From [Leptolyngbya] sp. JSC-1 (GTDB lineage Bacteria > Cyanobacteriota > Cyanobacteriia > Elainellales > Elainellaceae), in assembly GCA_000733415.1 (NCBI GenBank), contig KL662192.1, forward strand, positions 647,316 through 711,315: 64,000 bases of DNA, in the 5' to 3' direction. The notes under the pieces were generated by a model that was not told where the DNA came from, searched no databases, and saw only the letters and a program-made list of their open reading frames with translations. How positions within the stretch are numbered: the stretch's first letter is position 1; each line of letters begins with the position of its first letter. The position numbers and the translations under genes were made by a program. Below, piece after piece: positions 27,001 to 34,889 of this stretch.

Positions 27001-28018
27001 GCAATCCGTAGTCGGTTGCTCCACCCCCCTCCGCCTCACCCACGACATAGATGCCGTTGCCCTGACCCGAGAGGGGAATCAGCGGATTGGTATTGCTAGA
27101 AAGCTGGCTTAAAACCGTAAAGCAGAAATTCTCCAGCAAGGTCTGGGGCGATTGGTTGAGAAACTTCGAGAGGTCGCCCAGCACGTAAGGCTGACCCGAT
27201 GCTTGACCCGATGCTTGACCCGATGCTTGACCCGATGTTTGCAGTAACCCCATATCCACCAGCAGTGTTCCAGGAGTTTCATTGGAGGTACCAATCTTCT
27301 GAGTCAGGAAATTGATCACGTCCTGGGATGCCAGAACCACATTGATCCAGTCTTTGGGCAAACCGAGACCAGGGAGGCTATTCAGCAGTTCTTGGATCGT
27401 TGTGAAAGGACCGGTGCCGGGCGGCTGCACATCCAGGAAGCTGAGCTGAAACGAGGAGCCGGTGCCCGCAAACAGGACTTTGCCGAGCAGCTCCAAGCCG
27501 TCAAACGAAACATTGCCACTCGTGAAGCAGGACTGGGTATTCTTGAGATCCAAGCCAATTTCAATCGGGTAAGCAACCGAGTTGTTCGTTTGTCCGGTAA
27601 TCACGGGATTGCCAGAGATCGGCAGAGCCAACAACGGCATATATAACCGAGGCGTCACCGTAACATTCCCGTCTACGTAGGGATATAGGAGGCCGATCCC
27701 AATGGTGGAGCTGGTACCGCTATCGTCCTTCGGTAGCACAACATAGCAGGGGGTGGGTTTGCCCTGTTGCGTGATGGCATACCAAGCGCGCCCATCAGGA
27801 GGCGGATTGGGAATCGGACTGCCTAGCAGCTCACGCAGCAGTGCCAAAAGGTTCGTGCGTTCGTTGGGAATATTTTTCAGAGCAGGAGCCGGATTCTGGA
27901 ACCAATCGAGATCTAGAAAATAACTATTCTGGATTTGCTGAAAGATGCCGATAATGACACTCAGTTCCACGATAACTGGATGGATATCTTGAACGTCAAC
28001 CAGCAGCAAATTAGACAT
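24074..28018 (-). CDS. DUF6603-domain protein
   Basis: 1314 residues from ATG 28018, chosen because GGAGAG lies 8 bases upstream; an in-frame ATG at 28042 is the alternative. The central and C-terminal parts match the DUF6603 pattern as I know it: GFGYNRSLILP near the middle, then AYFALTPSCVMGGGRLQALY, DFLMFWKPFSYTASVGIDIG and ADLSLWGPPTGGTVHV, ending a long run of amphipathic beta strands that suggests a large beta-solenoid or barrel. The N-terminus (SNLLLVDVQDIHPVIVEL) is alpha/beta. An in-frame 12-bp repeat encodes a SGQA tract at 27193-27240. The family has no known biochemical role. It is the one recognisable marker for this cluster and the best anchor for finding relatives. Confidence 0.75.
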   Translation of the reverse strand: MSNLLLVDVQDIHPVIVELSVIIGIFQQIQNSYFLDLDWFQNPAPALKNIPNERTNLLALLRELLGSPIPNPPPDGRAWYAITQQGKPTPCYVVLPKDDSGTSSTIGIGLLYPYVDGNVTVTPRLYMPLLALPISGNPVITGQTNNSVAYPIEIGLDLKNTQSCFTSGNVSFDGLELLGKVLFAGTGSSFQLSFLDVQPPGTGPFTTIQELLNSLPGLGLPKDWINVVLASQDVINFLTQKIGTSNETPGTLLVDMGLLQTSGQASGQASGQASGQPYVLGDLSKFLNQSPQTLLENFCFTVLSQLSSNTNPLIPLSGQGNGIYVVGEAEGGGATDYGLRLQISDIDLTSSAQTDNSQNKSSSFQADELTNASSPQLKLQLGQWLPGETTPSTSWLNRAAPSLTTPSPGLALYLVQADSSNTASFHPKLELVSLGLTVQGSKDTPLVNTKGVTLAGIDPRMYVSIDFEHPTPVSWGVALRCDDLGLPLGSGLNASSSNNPVAQNLLDADEEFKGFENTSGHAAGYAAGYTTAASHALGDEAAQNQDNQAVNPTFSLAAAYSTTVNVQLYDSDGTAADTVWIPMQRAFGPLHCQKIGVGWQNASKLLSFLYYGGVSLAALDIELEGLSVTIPVTTPANLSNYQFDLSGLDITLNADPVEISGGLQETRDAQKNLIYNGEAVIKAGEFSISALGSYTTLNGDPSLFIFAFLTDPLGGPPPCFITGICGGFGYNRSLILPAVDQIQTFPFVAGLTDPTQIGGSNATPATALAAIASSVPPTRGENWLAVGLQFTSFELIQSHALLVVEFGKELEIALLGLSTIKLPAEGPETFAYAELELEVVLKPAEGEFSAIAVLTPNSYVLDPSCHLTGGFAFCLWFGSNQHAGDFVLSIGGYHPQFNLAAYSWYPTLPRLGFNWAIDSSLTISGEAYFALTPSCVMGGGRLQALYQDGGLQAWFIAHADFLMFWKPFSYTASVGIDIGVAYTFTFFGTHTIKLEIGADLSLWGPPTGGTVHVTLWIISFTIPFGPPQTPPPNIGWTEFQALLPHSNAPQISQTTLGGDQVVVDLAVCHIRAANGLFKQTESGLWCIRADEFQFSVETAIPLTGMTLVGPNNQDTSITPTTSYTVGIRPMGIASVTSKAQVQITNSLGAYQDLNQNWQWVLSQRAVPEAMWGPPLGPNQAPTPEATLLPNRLVGLSQIQLKPGAPATPIPVAAAQAFAYLIIGENNQGIPVYLPVSATAPVINQPPATNNQALTLISQTLTNATVQAKRSSLFAALATLGVNAGMDGDLNDVQQNLGLNYQALPMVGTPDGIPT
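27193..27240 (-). repeat. 12-bp in-frame tandem repeat
   Basis: Four copies of GACCCGATGCTT (the last with one change) inside the DUF6603 gene encode repeated SGQA units. Copy-number change would alter the protein by four residues per unit without a frameshift. Confidence 0.9.
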
Positions 28019-28160
28019 TTGATAACTCTCCAAAGAAACCATTGATGTGTTTGTCGCATAGCAGTATTAGACAGCCATAATGAACACATAGACTGTCTTT
28101 ATATGTTGCTTCTGTATAACGTCAGGAATAGTATGATGATGGCGTTGGTTGGTCCTGCGA

Positions 28161-28961
28161 TTAGGCAGTTTCTCCTTTCGTAATGTGATGTGCCCAGAGT
28201 TGGTTATCGCTAGAAACGGTTTGATACATTAAATCCCAGGAATAGTGCAAATTTTCCCCAGTTTTGCTTTCGTCATAGCCGTCTGGGGTCCATTCTCCGT
28301 TGGGGTCATTCACCCAAACCCCTGTCTCGTCATATCCCCGCAGGAGAATCACATGCCCGGATCGGGTCAACTGCGTATGCACCACAACCGGCAGTCCACT
28401 GGCCAACCAGGTTTTAATCGCATCCCAATTGCTGTTGTAGCTAAAATCATCTTTACAGCCGTAGGCTTCCACAACTTTGGCTAAATCGAGCGGCGAGTGC
28501 CGATCTAATCCATGCTGATCGCAATAGGCATCTAATTCATCGGGATAGCGCATAGCAGGATGACGTTGAGGCACCCCCAGATAGGCCAAATCCATCGCTA
28601 GTGCCGTGACATTGCAGGAACCTCCGGGCGCTTCCTGGTTGTCATTCTGGTCGTAATAGTCATAGTGCGGAATTGGCAGGTTAACTGAACTGGGGGTTAG
28701 ATCCAGAGGCTTACCATCTTGCAGAATTTCTACATCCGGTCTAAAGACGTACCAAGTGTTGTGCCCTTGATAGGACAACTGCTGGCCCTGAGCGTCCGTT
28801 CCCAGGGAAACCTTTAGATGATCGCCGACAATTTCGTAGCTAGAGATGGGCAATAAAGTTCCGGCTGAAATGACTTGCTTTTGGTCATTGGCTAGGGCTG
28901 AGCTTTGAGCAGTAGACAGTTTCAGCCAAGTAACACGATCGATTTTTAGCGTGTAGGTCAT
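28161..28961 (-). CDS. C39-like (papain-fold) cysteine peptidase
   Basis: 266 residues from ATG 28961 (a TTG two codons earlier is possible). An N-terminal half of small beta domains (IDRVTWLKLSTAQSSAL, VISAGTLLPISSYEIVG) is followed by a peptidase C39_2-type domain: GGSCNVTALAMDLAYLG with the likely nucleophile Cys near 117, SGHVILLRGYDETG with the catalytic His near 202, and WVNDPNGEW with the third Asp/Asn near 219. The family cleaves peptides or transfers acyl groups and is often extracellular, but no signal peptide is seen. It lies between the DUF6603 gene and the smaller cluster proteins. It might process cluster proteins or act on an outside target; neither is shown. Confidence 0.8.
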   Translation of the reverse strand: MTYTLKIDRVTWLKLSTAQSSALANDQKQVISAGTLLPISSYEIVGDHLKVSLGTDAQGQQLSYQGHNTWYVFRPDVEILQDGKPLDLTPSSVNLPIPHYDYYDQNDNQEAPGGSCNVTALAMDLAYLGVPQRHPAMRYPDELDAYCDQHGLDRHSPLDLAKVVEAYGCKDDFSYNSNWDAIKTWLASGLPVVVHTQLTRSGHVILLRGYDETGVWVNDPNGEWTPDGYDESKTGENLHYSWDLMYQTVSSDNQLWAHHITKGETA

Positions 28962-29146
28962 GATCAAAAACCTGATTATGGAAGGTTAAATCTAGCTTTA
29001 GCCAACGTTTCGGGCACATGGAAAATCTACTGATCAGGCTAGATAATGCCTTCAGTAGAGTGATGGGAAGGAAGTGTTTCGACGCAATACCAGAGAATTG
29101 TGAGCATTGCGTCAAAACCCAATCAAGGTAATTTAAGCGATGATTG

Positions 29147-30556
29147 TTAGGGATAATTAAGGGTTTCTAACACCAGAGCAATAATTTGCGGTCTACCCGA
29201 ATTGTCCTTCAGCTCAAACCCAGTGTCAGTGGAAGTATACTGAACCTGATCGGATTTACCAGAAGCAGATTCTGAACCAAGATGGATAATGTTCAAAATG
29301 CTGACATCTACTTTTTCACTCCAGGTAGTATGAGTTTCTGTATCTGACCAGTTGGAAAACTCCATTTTGATCCAGGGTTGATAAGCAACAATAACACTAG
29401 CAATGCGAACATTGAAGATACCCTGTGGTCCCCACACTCTGGACTTTCCACTCGCATCTACAAAAGGGCTTGACTTATCAAAACCAGCATAATTTTTGTA
29501 CTTTGCAATCATTGACGAGTCATACCAAGTGCTGGCTGGTCCTAAGGAAATATTTTTAATGGACTGGTATGTGACCGTGGCCTTGAAGTCATACTTAGAC
29601 ATATCCACCTTGCTTTGAGAACCACTCCCCTCAACACCCACCATAAAGACATCTTCAATCGGAATAGTGGCATTGAACGAAAACTGCCAGCTAGAACTAT
29701 TATCAGTTTGCGTGGAGTTACTCAGTTCTACAGTGACTTCTGGATCATTACCATTATTAGCAGCCGTTTGTGCTGTTGACAGCCATGACTTGAAATCAGC
29801 GATCGTCTCGCCCTGTTGCAGGGCATAACGGGGCTGCCAAATCACTGCACCATCTTCATCCACCTGAATTTGATATTGATTTTGAGCCTTTTTGTTGGGG
29901 AAACGATTGTTTGGGTTTCTGGGATCAGCCTTTTGCACCGCCGATTTAGCTTCAGCAAGTTCTCGATAATCTGGGCCGTAGACCTTCTCTGCTAGCGCAT
30001 CATACTGTTCCTGCAAGCCTGCCAGGTCGTCTCCATAGATTTCATTCAGGTTTGCCACCTTCTCTTGATAATCAGTGCTCTGTAAATAGGTTTGCAGATA
30101 AGTTTGGAAGGTTTTGTCACTATAACCTGGAATCCAAGTTGTGCAGGTCATTCCGTCAGCACTGGCATTGACACAATAGTTACTAATGTAATTCTTATAC
30201 TCCCCCTTTACAATTTGTTGTGTGGCGTTCTGATAGTTGACAATTTTCTGTCGGATCGCATCCAGGTCAGTTGTACTGGTACCGGGTTGGGGGGAAAGTG
30301 AGATCTCATCCAGCCAGCTCTGATACATGCCAAAAAAGTTATTGTTGGTAATGCCATTCCAGGTTAAGGACCAGGGAGGAATGGTATTCCCCAGATCAAC
30401 TATTTGACCATTCGCATCATTAGTAGCGGCATCAAAGTTACAGGTAATCCCTTTAGAAACCATCATGATATTTCCTGGATCGGTTCCTGTCTGACTTGCA
30501 ATCGCTTGAGCCACAGCCTGCCAGAACTTCGTCTGATCACTAGTTTCTTGTCCCAT
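29147..30556 (-). CDS. 469-residue protein of unknown family
   Basis: No family recognised. The N-terminal half is helical (TKFWQAVAQAIASQTGTDPG; a Gln/Leu-rich stretch near 175-220). The C-terminal half (about 265-469) is beta-rich with Ser/Thr-alternating strands such as SSSWQFSFNATIPIEDVFMV and WIKMEFSNWSDTETHTTW. Alternating amphipathic strands are seen in pore-forming proteins of the aerolysin type, but this is a weak resemblance. No signal peptide or membrane helix. ATG 30556 has GAGG ten bases upstream. The base composition is visibly more AT-rich than the genes from 4811 to 28018. Confidence 0.7.
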   Translation of the reverse strand: MGQETSDQTKFWQAVAQAIASQTGTDPGNIMMVSKGITCNFDAATNDANGQIVDLGNTIPPWSLTWNGITNNNFFGMYQSWLDEISLSPQPGTSTTDLDAIRQKIVNYQNATQQIVKGEYKNYISNYCVNASADGMTCTTWIPGYSDKTFQTYLQTYLQSTDYQEKVANLNEIYGDDLAGLQEQYDALAEKVYGPDYRELAEAKSAVQKADPRNPNNRFPNKKAQNQYQIQVDEDGAVIWQPRYALQQGETIADFKSWLSTAQTAANNGNDPEVTVELSNSTQTDNSSSWQFSFNATIPIEDVFMVGVEGSGSQSKVDMSKYDFKATVTYQSIKNISLGPASTWYDSSMIAKYKNYAGFDKSSPFVDASGKSRVWGPQGIFNVRIASVIVAYQPWIKMEFSNWSDTETHTTWSEKVDVSILNIIHLGSESASGKSDQVQYTSTDTGFELKDNSGRPQIIALVLETLNYP

Positions 30557-30644
30557 GATTTTCTGTCCTCAACATATTGTAGTTGACATAGTTAATTGCG
30601 CAATAACGAGGTGGTAGAGACCCAATACATTCTCACAGCTCAAG

Positions 30645-31979
30645 TTAGAGAGCACTGATCACCTCTTCTAGATCAGAAGCCCAACCTTCTCCTTCAGGAT
30701 CGGCTTCTTGTTCTGGTTGCTGGTCAAAGTCATTTTCACTGGTTTGTTGTTCTGTAATTTGCTGCTCTAGTGCTGCCTGCTCTTCAACTGGAGCGATGCT
30801 CTTTCTGTATTCCAGATCTTTGAGCATGTCACTGCCTTTAAAGTCCAATTGCCGAAATGGTGACTCACCGACTTCTTCAATATCCTTTGCACCCTGCTCA
30901 GCGCGGCTTGAAGCGTCTGATACTTTATCGCTCAAGGCTCCATCGCTGTCGGCTTCAAAATCTTTAAAGGAAGTGTACTTTTTACCGATTGACACTAGCA
31001 TCTTGAGAATAAACATGCCAAGCAAAGCATAGTTTATCCACTTCAAAATTTGGCTGAGTAATGATGGATCTTCATTCGCAGGCAGACGGTGACTAATATC
31101 ATCCGAAGATAATTCGTGCAACCGACCAGTAATTTGTAAAACATCTCCCTGCTTGCGGTTGTTAATCGGATCATCTTCAGCATAGGTAAGCGTACCCGAG
31201 AAGAACGGACCTGTGTAAGCATCTTGGGCAGTGGCTAACGTAATTTCGCTGAATGTCAATTTTCCAGCATACTTTACTAACATATCGGCTTGCCATGTCA
31301 GAACGCTGTTGTCATATTGCAACTTGTTCATATGGCGGTCGGGCATGTCGTGATCCAGACTGAACTTGTAGTTGCCATATACCACAACCAGTGGACCTTT
31401 TTGGGTTTTTCCATCTGCGTCGGTAAGGACTGTATCGGTATAGCTACCAGCCCAATAATTCATGTTGTGATTACGCATTTTCACAAATGATGCATTCACT
31501 TGTAGATAACTACATTGAAAGCCATGTTGATGTAAGAATGCGTCCAGTTGTGGGGTTGTGGCTTGTCCTTGGACCACATTTTTGAGCAAGTCTTGCCATG
31601 CCTTATAAATGGTCGTGCTGGTTAATAGGGTTTGCACAAACCGATCAGAGGCATCGTTTGGGGCAGTATCTTGCAAGTACTCCTGATAAAAAGGAGACTT
31701 CAGCATGTTTAGCACAACAGCCGCTGTAGTGTTATATCCATTACTAGCGAGGAAATTATCGGCAGCTTGAAGAGCTTGCTGATAGACCTTTTGAATCTGA
31801 TCAGAGGACTCACCAGCTTGCTTAGCTTGTTGCACTGCATCATTCATCTTGACCAAAAGTGTGCTCCACTGATCGCTCAAAAATGAGTTTGACTTGAGGT
31901 CTGTGACGAACAGGACTGCATTGGCTTGAAAACCAGCGTCTTGAGAAGACGGCACAGTTGAACTGAAGGATACGGTCAT
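30645..31979 (-). CDS. Tandem paralogue A: Nif11-like modules, beta domain, membrane anchor, acidic tail
   Basis: 444 residues from ATG 31979 (GGGGA eight bases upstream; ATG 32003 is also possible). Two N-terminal helical modules each pair a 'F..dL..n..L...W' half with a 'FL...G(Y/F)..T...V' half (FLASNGYNTTAAVVLNML; FLHQHGFQCSYLQVNASF). A beta domain follows (YWAGSYTDTVLT, VVVYGNYKF, LTWQADM, GKLTFSEI, PFFSGTLTYAED). One membrane segment, INYALLGMFILKMLVSIG, lies near 310-327, then a highly acidic tail with Glu/Gln repeats. The order suggests a single-pass protein with the N-terminal domains on one side and a charged tail on the other. Function unknown. It is paralogous to the next two genes. 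Confidence 0.75.
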   Translation of the reverse strand: MTVSFSSTVPSSQDAGFQANAVLFVTDLKSNSFLSDQWSTLLVKMNDAVQQAKQAGESSDQIQKVYQQALQAADNFLASNGYNTTAAVVLNMLKSPFYQEYLQDTAPNDASDRFVQTLLTSTTIYKAWQDLLKNVVQGQATTPQLDAFLHQHGFQCSYLQVNASFVKMRNHNMNYWAGSYTDTVLTDADGKTQKGPLVVVYGNYKFSLDHDMPDRHMNKLQYDNSVLTWQADMLVKYAGKLTFSEITLATAQDAYTGPFFSGTLTYAEDDPINNRKQGDVLQITGRLHELSSDDISHRLPANEDPSLLSQILKWINYALLGMFILKMLVSIGKKYTSFKDFEADSDGALSDKVSDASSRAEQGAKDIEEVGESPFRQLDFKGSDMLKDLEYRKSIAPVEEQAALEQQITEQQTSENDFDQQPEQEADPEGEGWASDLEEVISAL

Positions 31980-32103
31980 AGAAATTATCCCCGTTGAATA
32001 CATCCTGCATCCCCTACATTGTTTCTATAGAAGATGCAAGATTAATACCAGATTGAGAGCGAACCAGTTCTAAGAATTAGATGCTAGAGAAGATAGTTTG
32101 CTA

Positions 32104-33381
32104 CTAAATCGCATCCTCAACCACATCCTCAAGCGTATTAGCATTGTCACCCTCCCCAGTCAAATTGTCTTCTCCGTCTTCAAAGCTTTCCTCATCCGCT
32201 TCTTGCTCCTGATCAATTTCTTCTTTGATCTCCTTTTGCTCCTTCGGATCAGATGTATTATTCATCTCCTCAGTAAGCTGCTTCACGGTTGTACTTTCGT
32301 TGTTGAACTCGTCTGGGGGTACTTCAGGCAATTCCTGTTTAGTCGTTTCAACCGCATCATCAACCTTTTCCTTGACCTCTGAACTGAATTTGTCCTTGAG
32401 CCATTTACCCCCTTTGAATAGAGCACCACCAGCTCCAAATAGCAGCGATATGGCAAAACCAATCTGGATATAGGGACCTAATGTTTTGGCAAGTTGGTCA
32501 ACCGTGTTTGTATCAACACTAGGAGGATGATTAACATTGCCTCTCTGATTGGGCGGTGGATCACCTATCTTGCCATTAAAGGTATAGGTACCACTAAAGT
32601 TTTTGTTTGTGCCTTCAGGATAGGTAATCGTTCCCGAGAAGGTGCAACCAACATAGGAATCCTCACTCTTGGGACGATTGATCTGACTGAAGGTGATCGA
32701 GCCAGAAGTTGAGTTGGTTTCAAGCCCCCCGCCACCATCAGTCGTCCAGGTTAAGGTTCCTTGACTATACTTGAACGCAAACAATTTCTCAGGACCAACG
32801 CTGACGGTGCTATCTCCATACACAATCACAGCCGGACCAGGTTGGGCATCACCGCCGCTAGTAGGTTGGACAATAGTTTGACCGTAGGTTCCAGTCCAAA
32901 AGTTCAGGTTTTTGTCACGCATCTTTAAGAACGAAGCGTTTACCTGAATCGCAGTGCAATCGTAGCCATTCTGCTTTAAGAACTGGTCAGCCTTGTCCAG
33001 ATTGCCACCTGTAGCAGATTGCTGGATGATCTGCGCCCATTCTCTATAAAGGTGGCTATCTTGCAGCAGATCCTGAACAAAGCGATCGGACTGATCATTG
33101 GGTTTGCGCGAAGCGATATAGTCGTTCCACCAAGGAGTTTTGAGAAGAGACAATACAGCTTCTGCTGTTGTGTTGTACCCATTATCAGCCAGGAAGTTGT
33201 CCAGATAATTGACTTTGTCTGAAATGCCATATTTGGGATCGCTAGCATTAGTCAAATGAGTCTGCCAATCTGCATTCAGAGCCTTATTCGTCTTCAAATC
33301 ATCTAGGAAAACATAGGCCCATCCCATTTGCTCTTCTGTCGGTTCATCGGTTGTCAAATTCGTTTGCAGGTTGTTGCTCAT
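32104..33381 (-). CDS. Tandem paralogue B: Nif11-like modules, beta domain, membrane anchor, acidic tail
   Basis: 425 residues from ATG 33381, which has GGAG six bases upstream; the frame extends to 33462 but without a ribosome site. The layout is that of paralogue A: FLADNGYNTTAEAVLSLLK and FLKQNGYDCTAIQVNASFLK modules, a beta domain (FWTGTYGQTIV, VIVYGDSTVSV, LTWTTDG, GSITFSQI, CTFSGTITYPEG), a hydrophobic segment IQIGFAISLLFGAGGALF, and an acidic tail (EQEADEESFEDGEDN). The 5-12 residue blocks shared with A show clear common descent, while the tail is free to vary. Confidence 0.75.
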   Translation of the reverse strand: MSNNLQTNLTTDEPTEEQMGWAYVFLDDLKTNKALNADWQTHLTNASDPKYGISDKVNYLDNFLADNGYNTTAEAVLSLLKTPWWNDYIASRKPNDQSDRFVQDLLQDSHLYREWAQIIQQSATGGNLDKADQFLKQNGYDCTAIQVNASFLKMRDKNLNFWTGTYGQTIVQPTSGGDAQPGPAVIVYGDSTVSVGPEKLFAFKYSQGTLTWTTDGGGGLETNSTSGSITFSQINRPKSEDSYVGCTFSGTITYPEGTNKNFSGTYTFNGKIGDPPPNQRGNVNHPPSVDTNTVDQLAKTLGPYIQIGFAISLLFGAGGALFKGGKWLKDKFSSEVKEKVDDAVETTKQELPEVPPDEFNNESTTVKQLTEEMNNTSDPKEQKEIKEEIDQEQEADEESFEDGEDNLTGEGDNANTLEDVVEDAI

Positions 33382-33488
33382 AATACACTCCAATAGGTCA
33401 AGATGATTGTTTGGCTCAGTGAAATAGGTTGAAAAGTGTTGCAGAATTACACAAAGCACCATATTTCACCGAAAGCAATCTTTATCGA

Positions 33489-34889
33489 TTAATTCTTCTC
33501 TTTTAGAAGATCATCGACCTCAGAAGAGGAATCTGAGTTATCATCATTTATACTTTTTTTCGTGTTGTTAATCAGCAAGCTTGTTGTCTCATCAAAATCT
33601 TCCTCTAGTTCTTTTTTAACTGATGGATCTGTGGTTTTTTCAATCTGCTTGCTCAGACTGATAGTTTGATTGATTGATCCATAGTCTTCAAAAATTTGAA
33701 CTCCATCTTCAAAGCTATTTACCATTTTCTTTACGATAGGATCATCCGAGCTTGCTTGGCTTTTTACTTTCACCCAATCTTTCCCAATATCTTCGGCTTT
33801 ATTCTTAGTCTTACCCAGCTCTTTACTGAGTTTTTCAGCTTCCAGTCTCAGCTTGTCCATCTCCAGTTTAAGTTTAGGAAATTCCCTAACCATCTTGGCA
33901 ACAAGGACAATCATGCCAACAGTAGCAACAAGACCTGTAATCAGTGGACCAACGAACTTGGTCAACAAGTCATAATCAGCATTTGGTATAATCGGCGGGT
34001 CACTGGATGGAATAGCAGTGATGCGTCCAAAGTAATCCACTGTACCCTTAACAGGATAGGTTGATGAGTCGGGCAGCGTCAAAGTTCCGCTAAATTCGTT
34101 ACCCGTATAGTTATCACCGGGAGTAGTTTGACTACGGTTTGAAAAGGTGATTGAACCTGCTGTGTCATTAGTGACGCCGCTGCCCTCATTTTTCCAGGTT
34201 AGTGTGGCGGTTGTTGCATCAAACTGGGGTTGAATCAGCCGATGCCGACCAATTGAGACATAGTTAGCAGTAACAATCAGGGCTGGACCAGTGACTTCTG
34301 AAGTTCCTTCTTTCGAGATCGTCGTATTGCCATAGGCACCGACCCAGGGAGTAATTCCAGCAAGGGAGTTGGGATCGGTAGTGGCTGCCGCTGCTTTGGC
34401 TTGCACAGCCATCAGCTTTGGAGGTTCTGTATTAGCGGTTTGTCCAGACCTGCCGTTGATAACTGCACCTACTGCATTCACCACTTGGGCTGTAGACGCT
34501 TCAACTCCATTTTGAGCTAGGAAATTTTCGATTGGCGCTAGATCAAGGCTACTGTCTGCCCGCACAGTTTGGCTACAGGCATTAACCCAGCCACAAAACA
34601 AATCTACATCTGTCAATAGTTGAATCGCAAACATCATAGCACTACCGTTGGGCAGGTCTGCTGGATCAATCGCTTGATCAAATGCCTGTTGTACCAGCTC
34701 AATCGTTGTGTCGTAGCCTTGGCTGGCTAAAAAAGCATTCATGGATGCAGCACGCTCTGATTGAGGTAGTTGCTTGGCTTGGTCAAGTGCAATTCTCCAC
34801 GCTTGCTTGAAATAGGGATCAACACTGAGCCTACTGACACAGGCTTGGGCATAAACAGTTTGAAACGCAGAATTTTGAGTGGATACCAT
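33489..34889 (-). CDS. Tandem paralogue C: first gene of the 30-kb run
   Basis: 466 residues; ATG 34889 has GGAG ten bases upstream. Modules FLASQGYDTTIELVQQAFD and FLAQNGVEASTAQVVNAV, then a beta domain (WVGAYGNTTISKEG, LIVTANYVSIG, TLTWKNEGSG, GSITFSNRS, FSGTLTLPDSS), then the membrane segment LITGLVATVGMIVLVAKMV near 317-335 and a coiled coil (KLEMDKLRLEAEKLSKEL). Its tail is Asp/Ser/Lys-rich. It is the most diverged of the three. As the upstream-most gene it follows the 543-bp divergent intergenic region where the cluster promoter is expected. Confidence 0.75.
   Translation of the reverse strand: MVSTQNSAFQTVYAQACVSRLSVDPYFKQAWRIALDQAKQLPQSERAASMNAFLASQGYDTTIELVQQAFDQAIDPADLPNGSAMMFAIQLLTDVDLFCGWVNACSQTVRADSSLDLAPIENFLAQNGVEASTAQVVNAVGAVINGRSGQTANTEPPKLMAVQAKAAAATTDPNSLAGITPWVGAYGNTTISKEGTSEVTGPALIVTANYVSIGRHRLIQPQFDATTATLTWKNEGSGVTNDTAGSITFSNRSQTTPGDNYTGNEFSGTLTLPDSSTYPVKGTVDYFGRITAIPSSDPPIIPNADYDLLTKFVGPLITGLVATVGMIVLVAKMVREFPKLKLEMDKLRLEAEKLSKELGKTKNKAEDIGKDWVKVKSQASSDDPIVKKMVNSFEDGVQIFEDYGSINQTISLSKQIEKTTDPSVKKELEEDFDETTSLLINNTKKSINDDNSDSSSEVDDLLKEKN

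Noticed and set aside
4811..34889. Contractile injection system, tailocin or prophage
   Set aside because: Fibre-like modules are present, but no sheath, tube, baseplate, capsid, terminase, integrase or spike gene was recognised.
30645..34889. Ribosomal peptide (Nif11-leader) natural-product cluster
   Set aside because: The proteins are over 400 residues with a beta domain and membrane anchor, and no modification enzyme such as a lanthipeptide or radical SAM enzyme is nearby.
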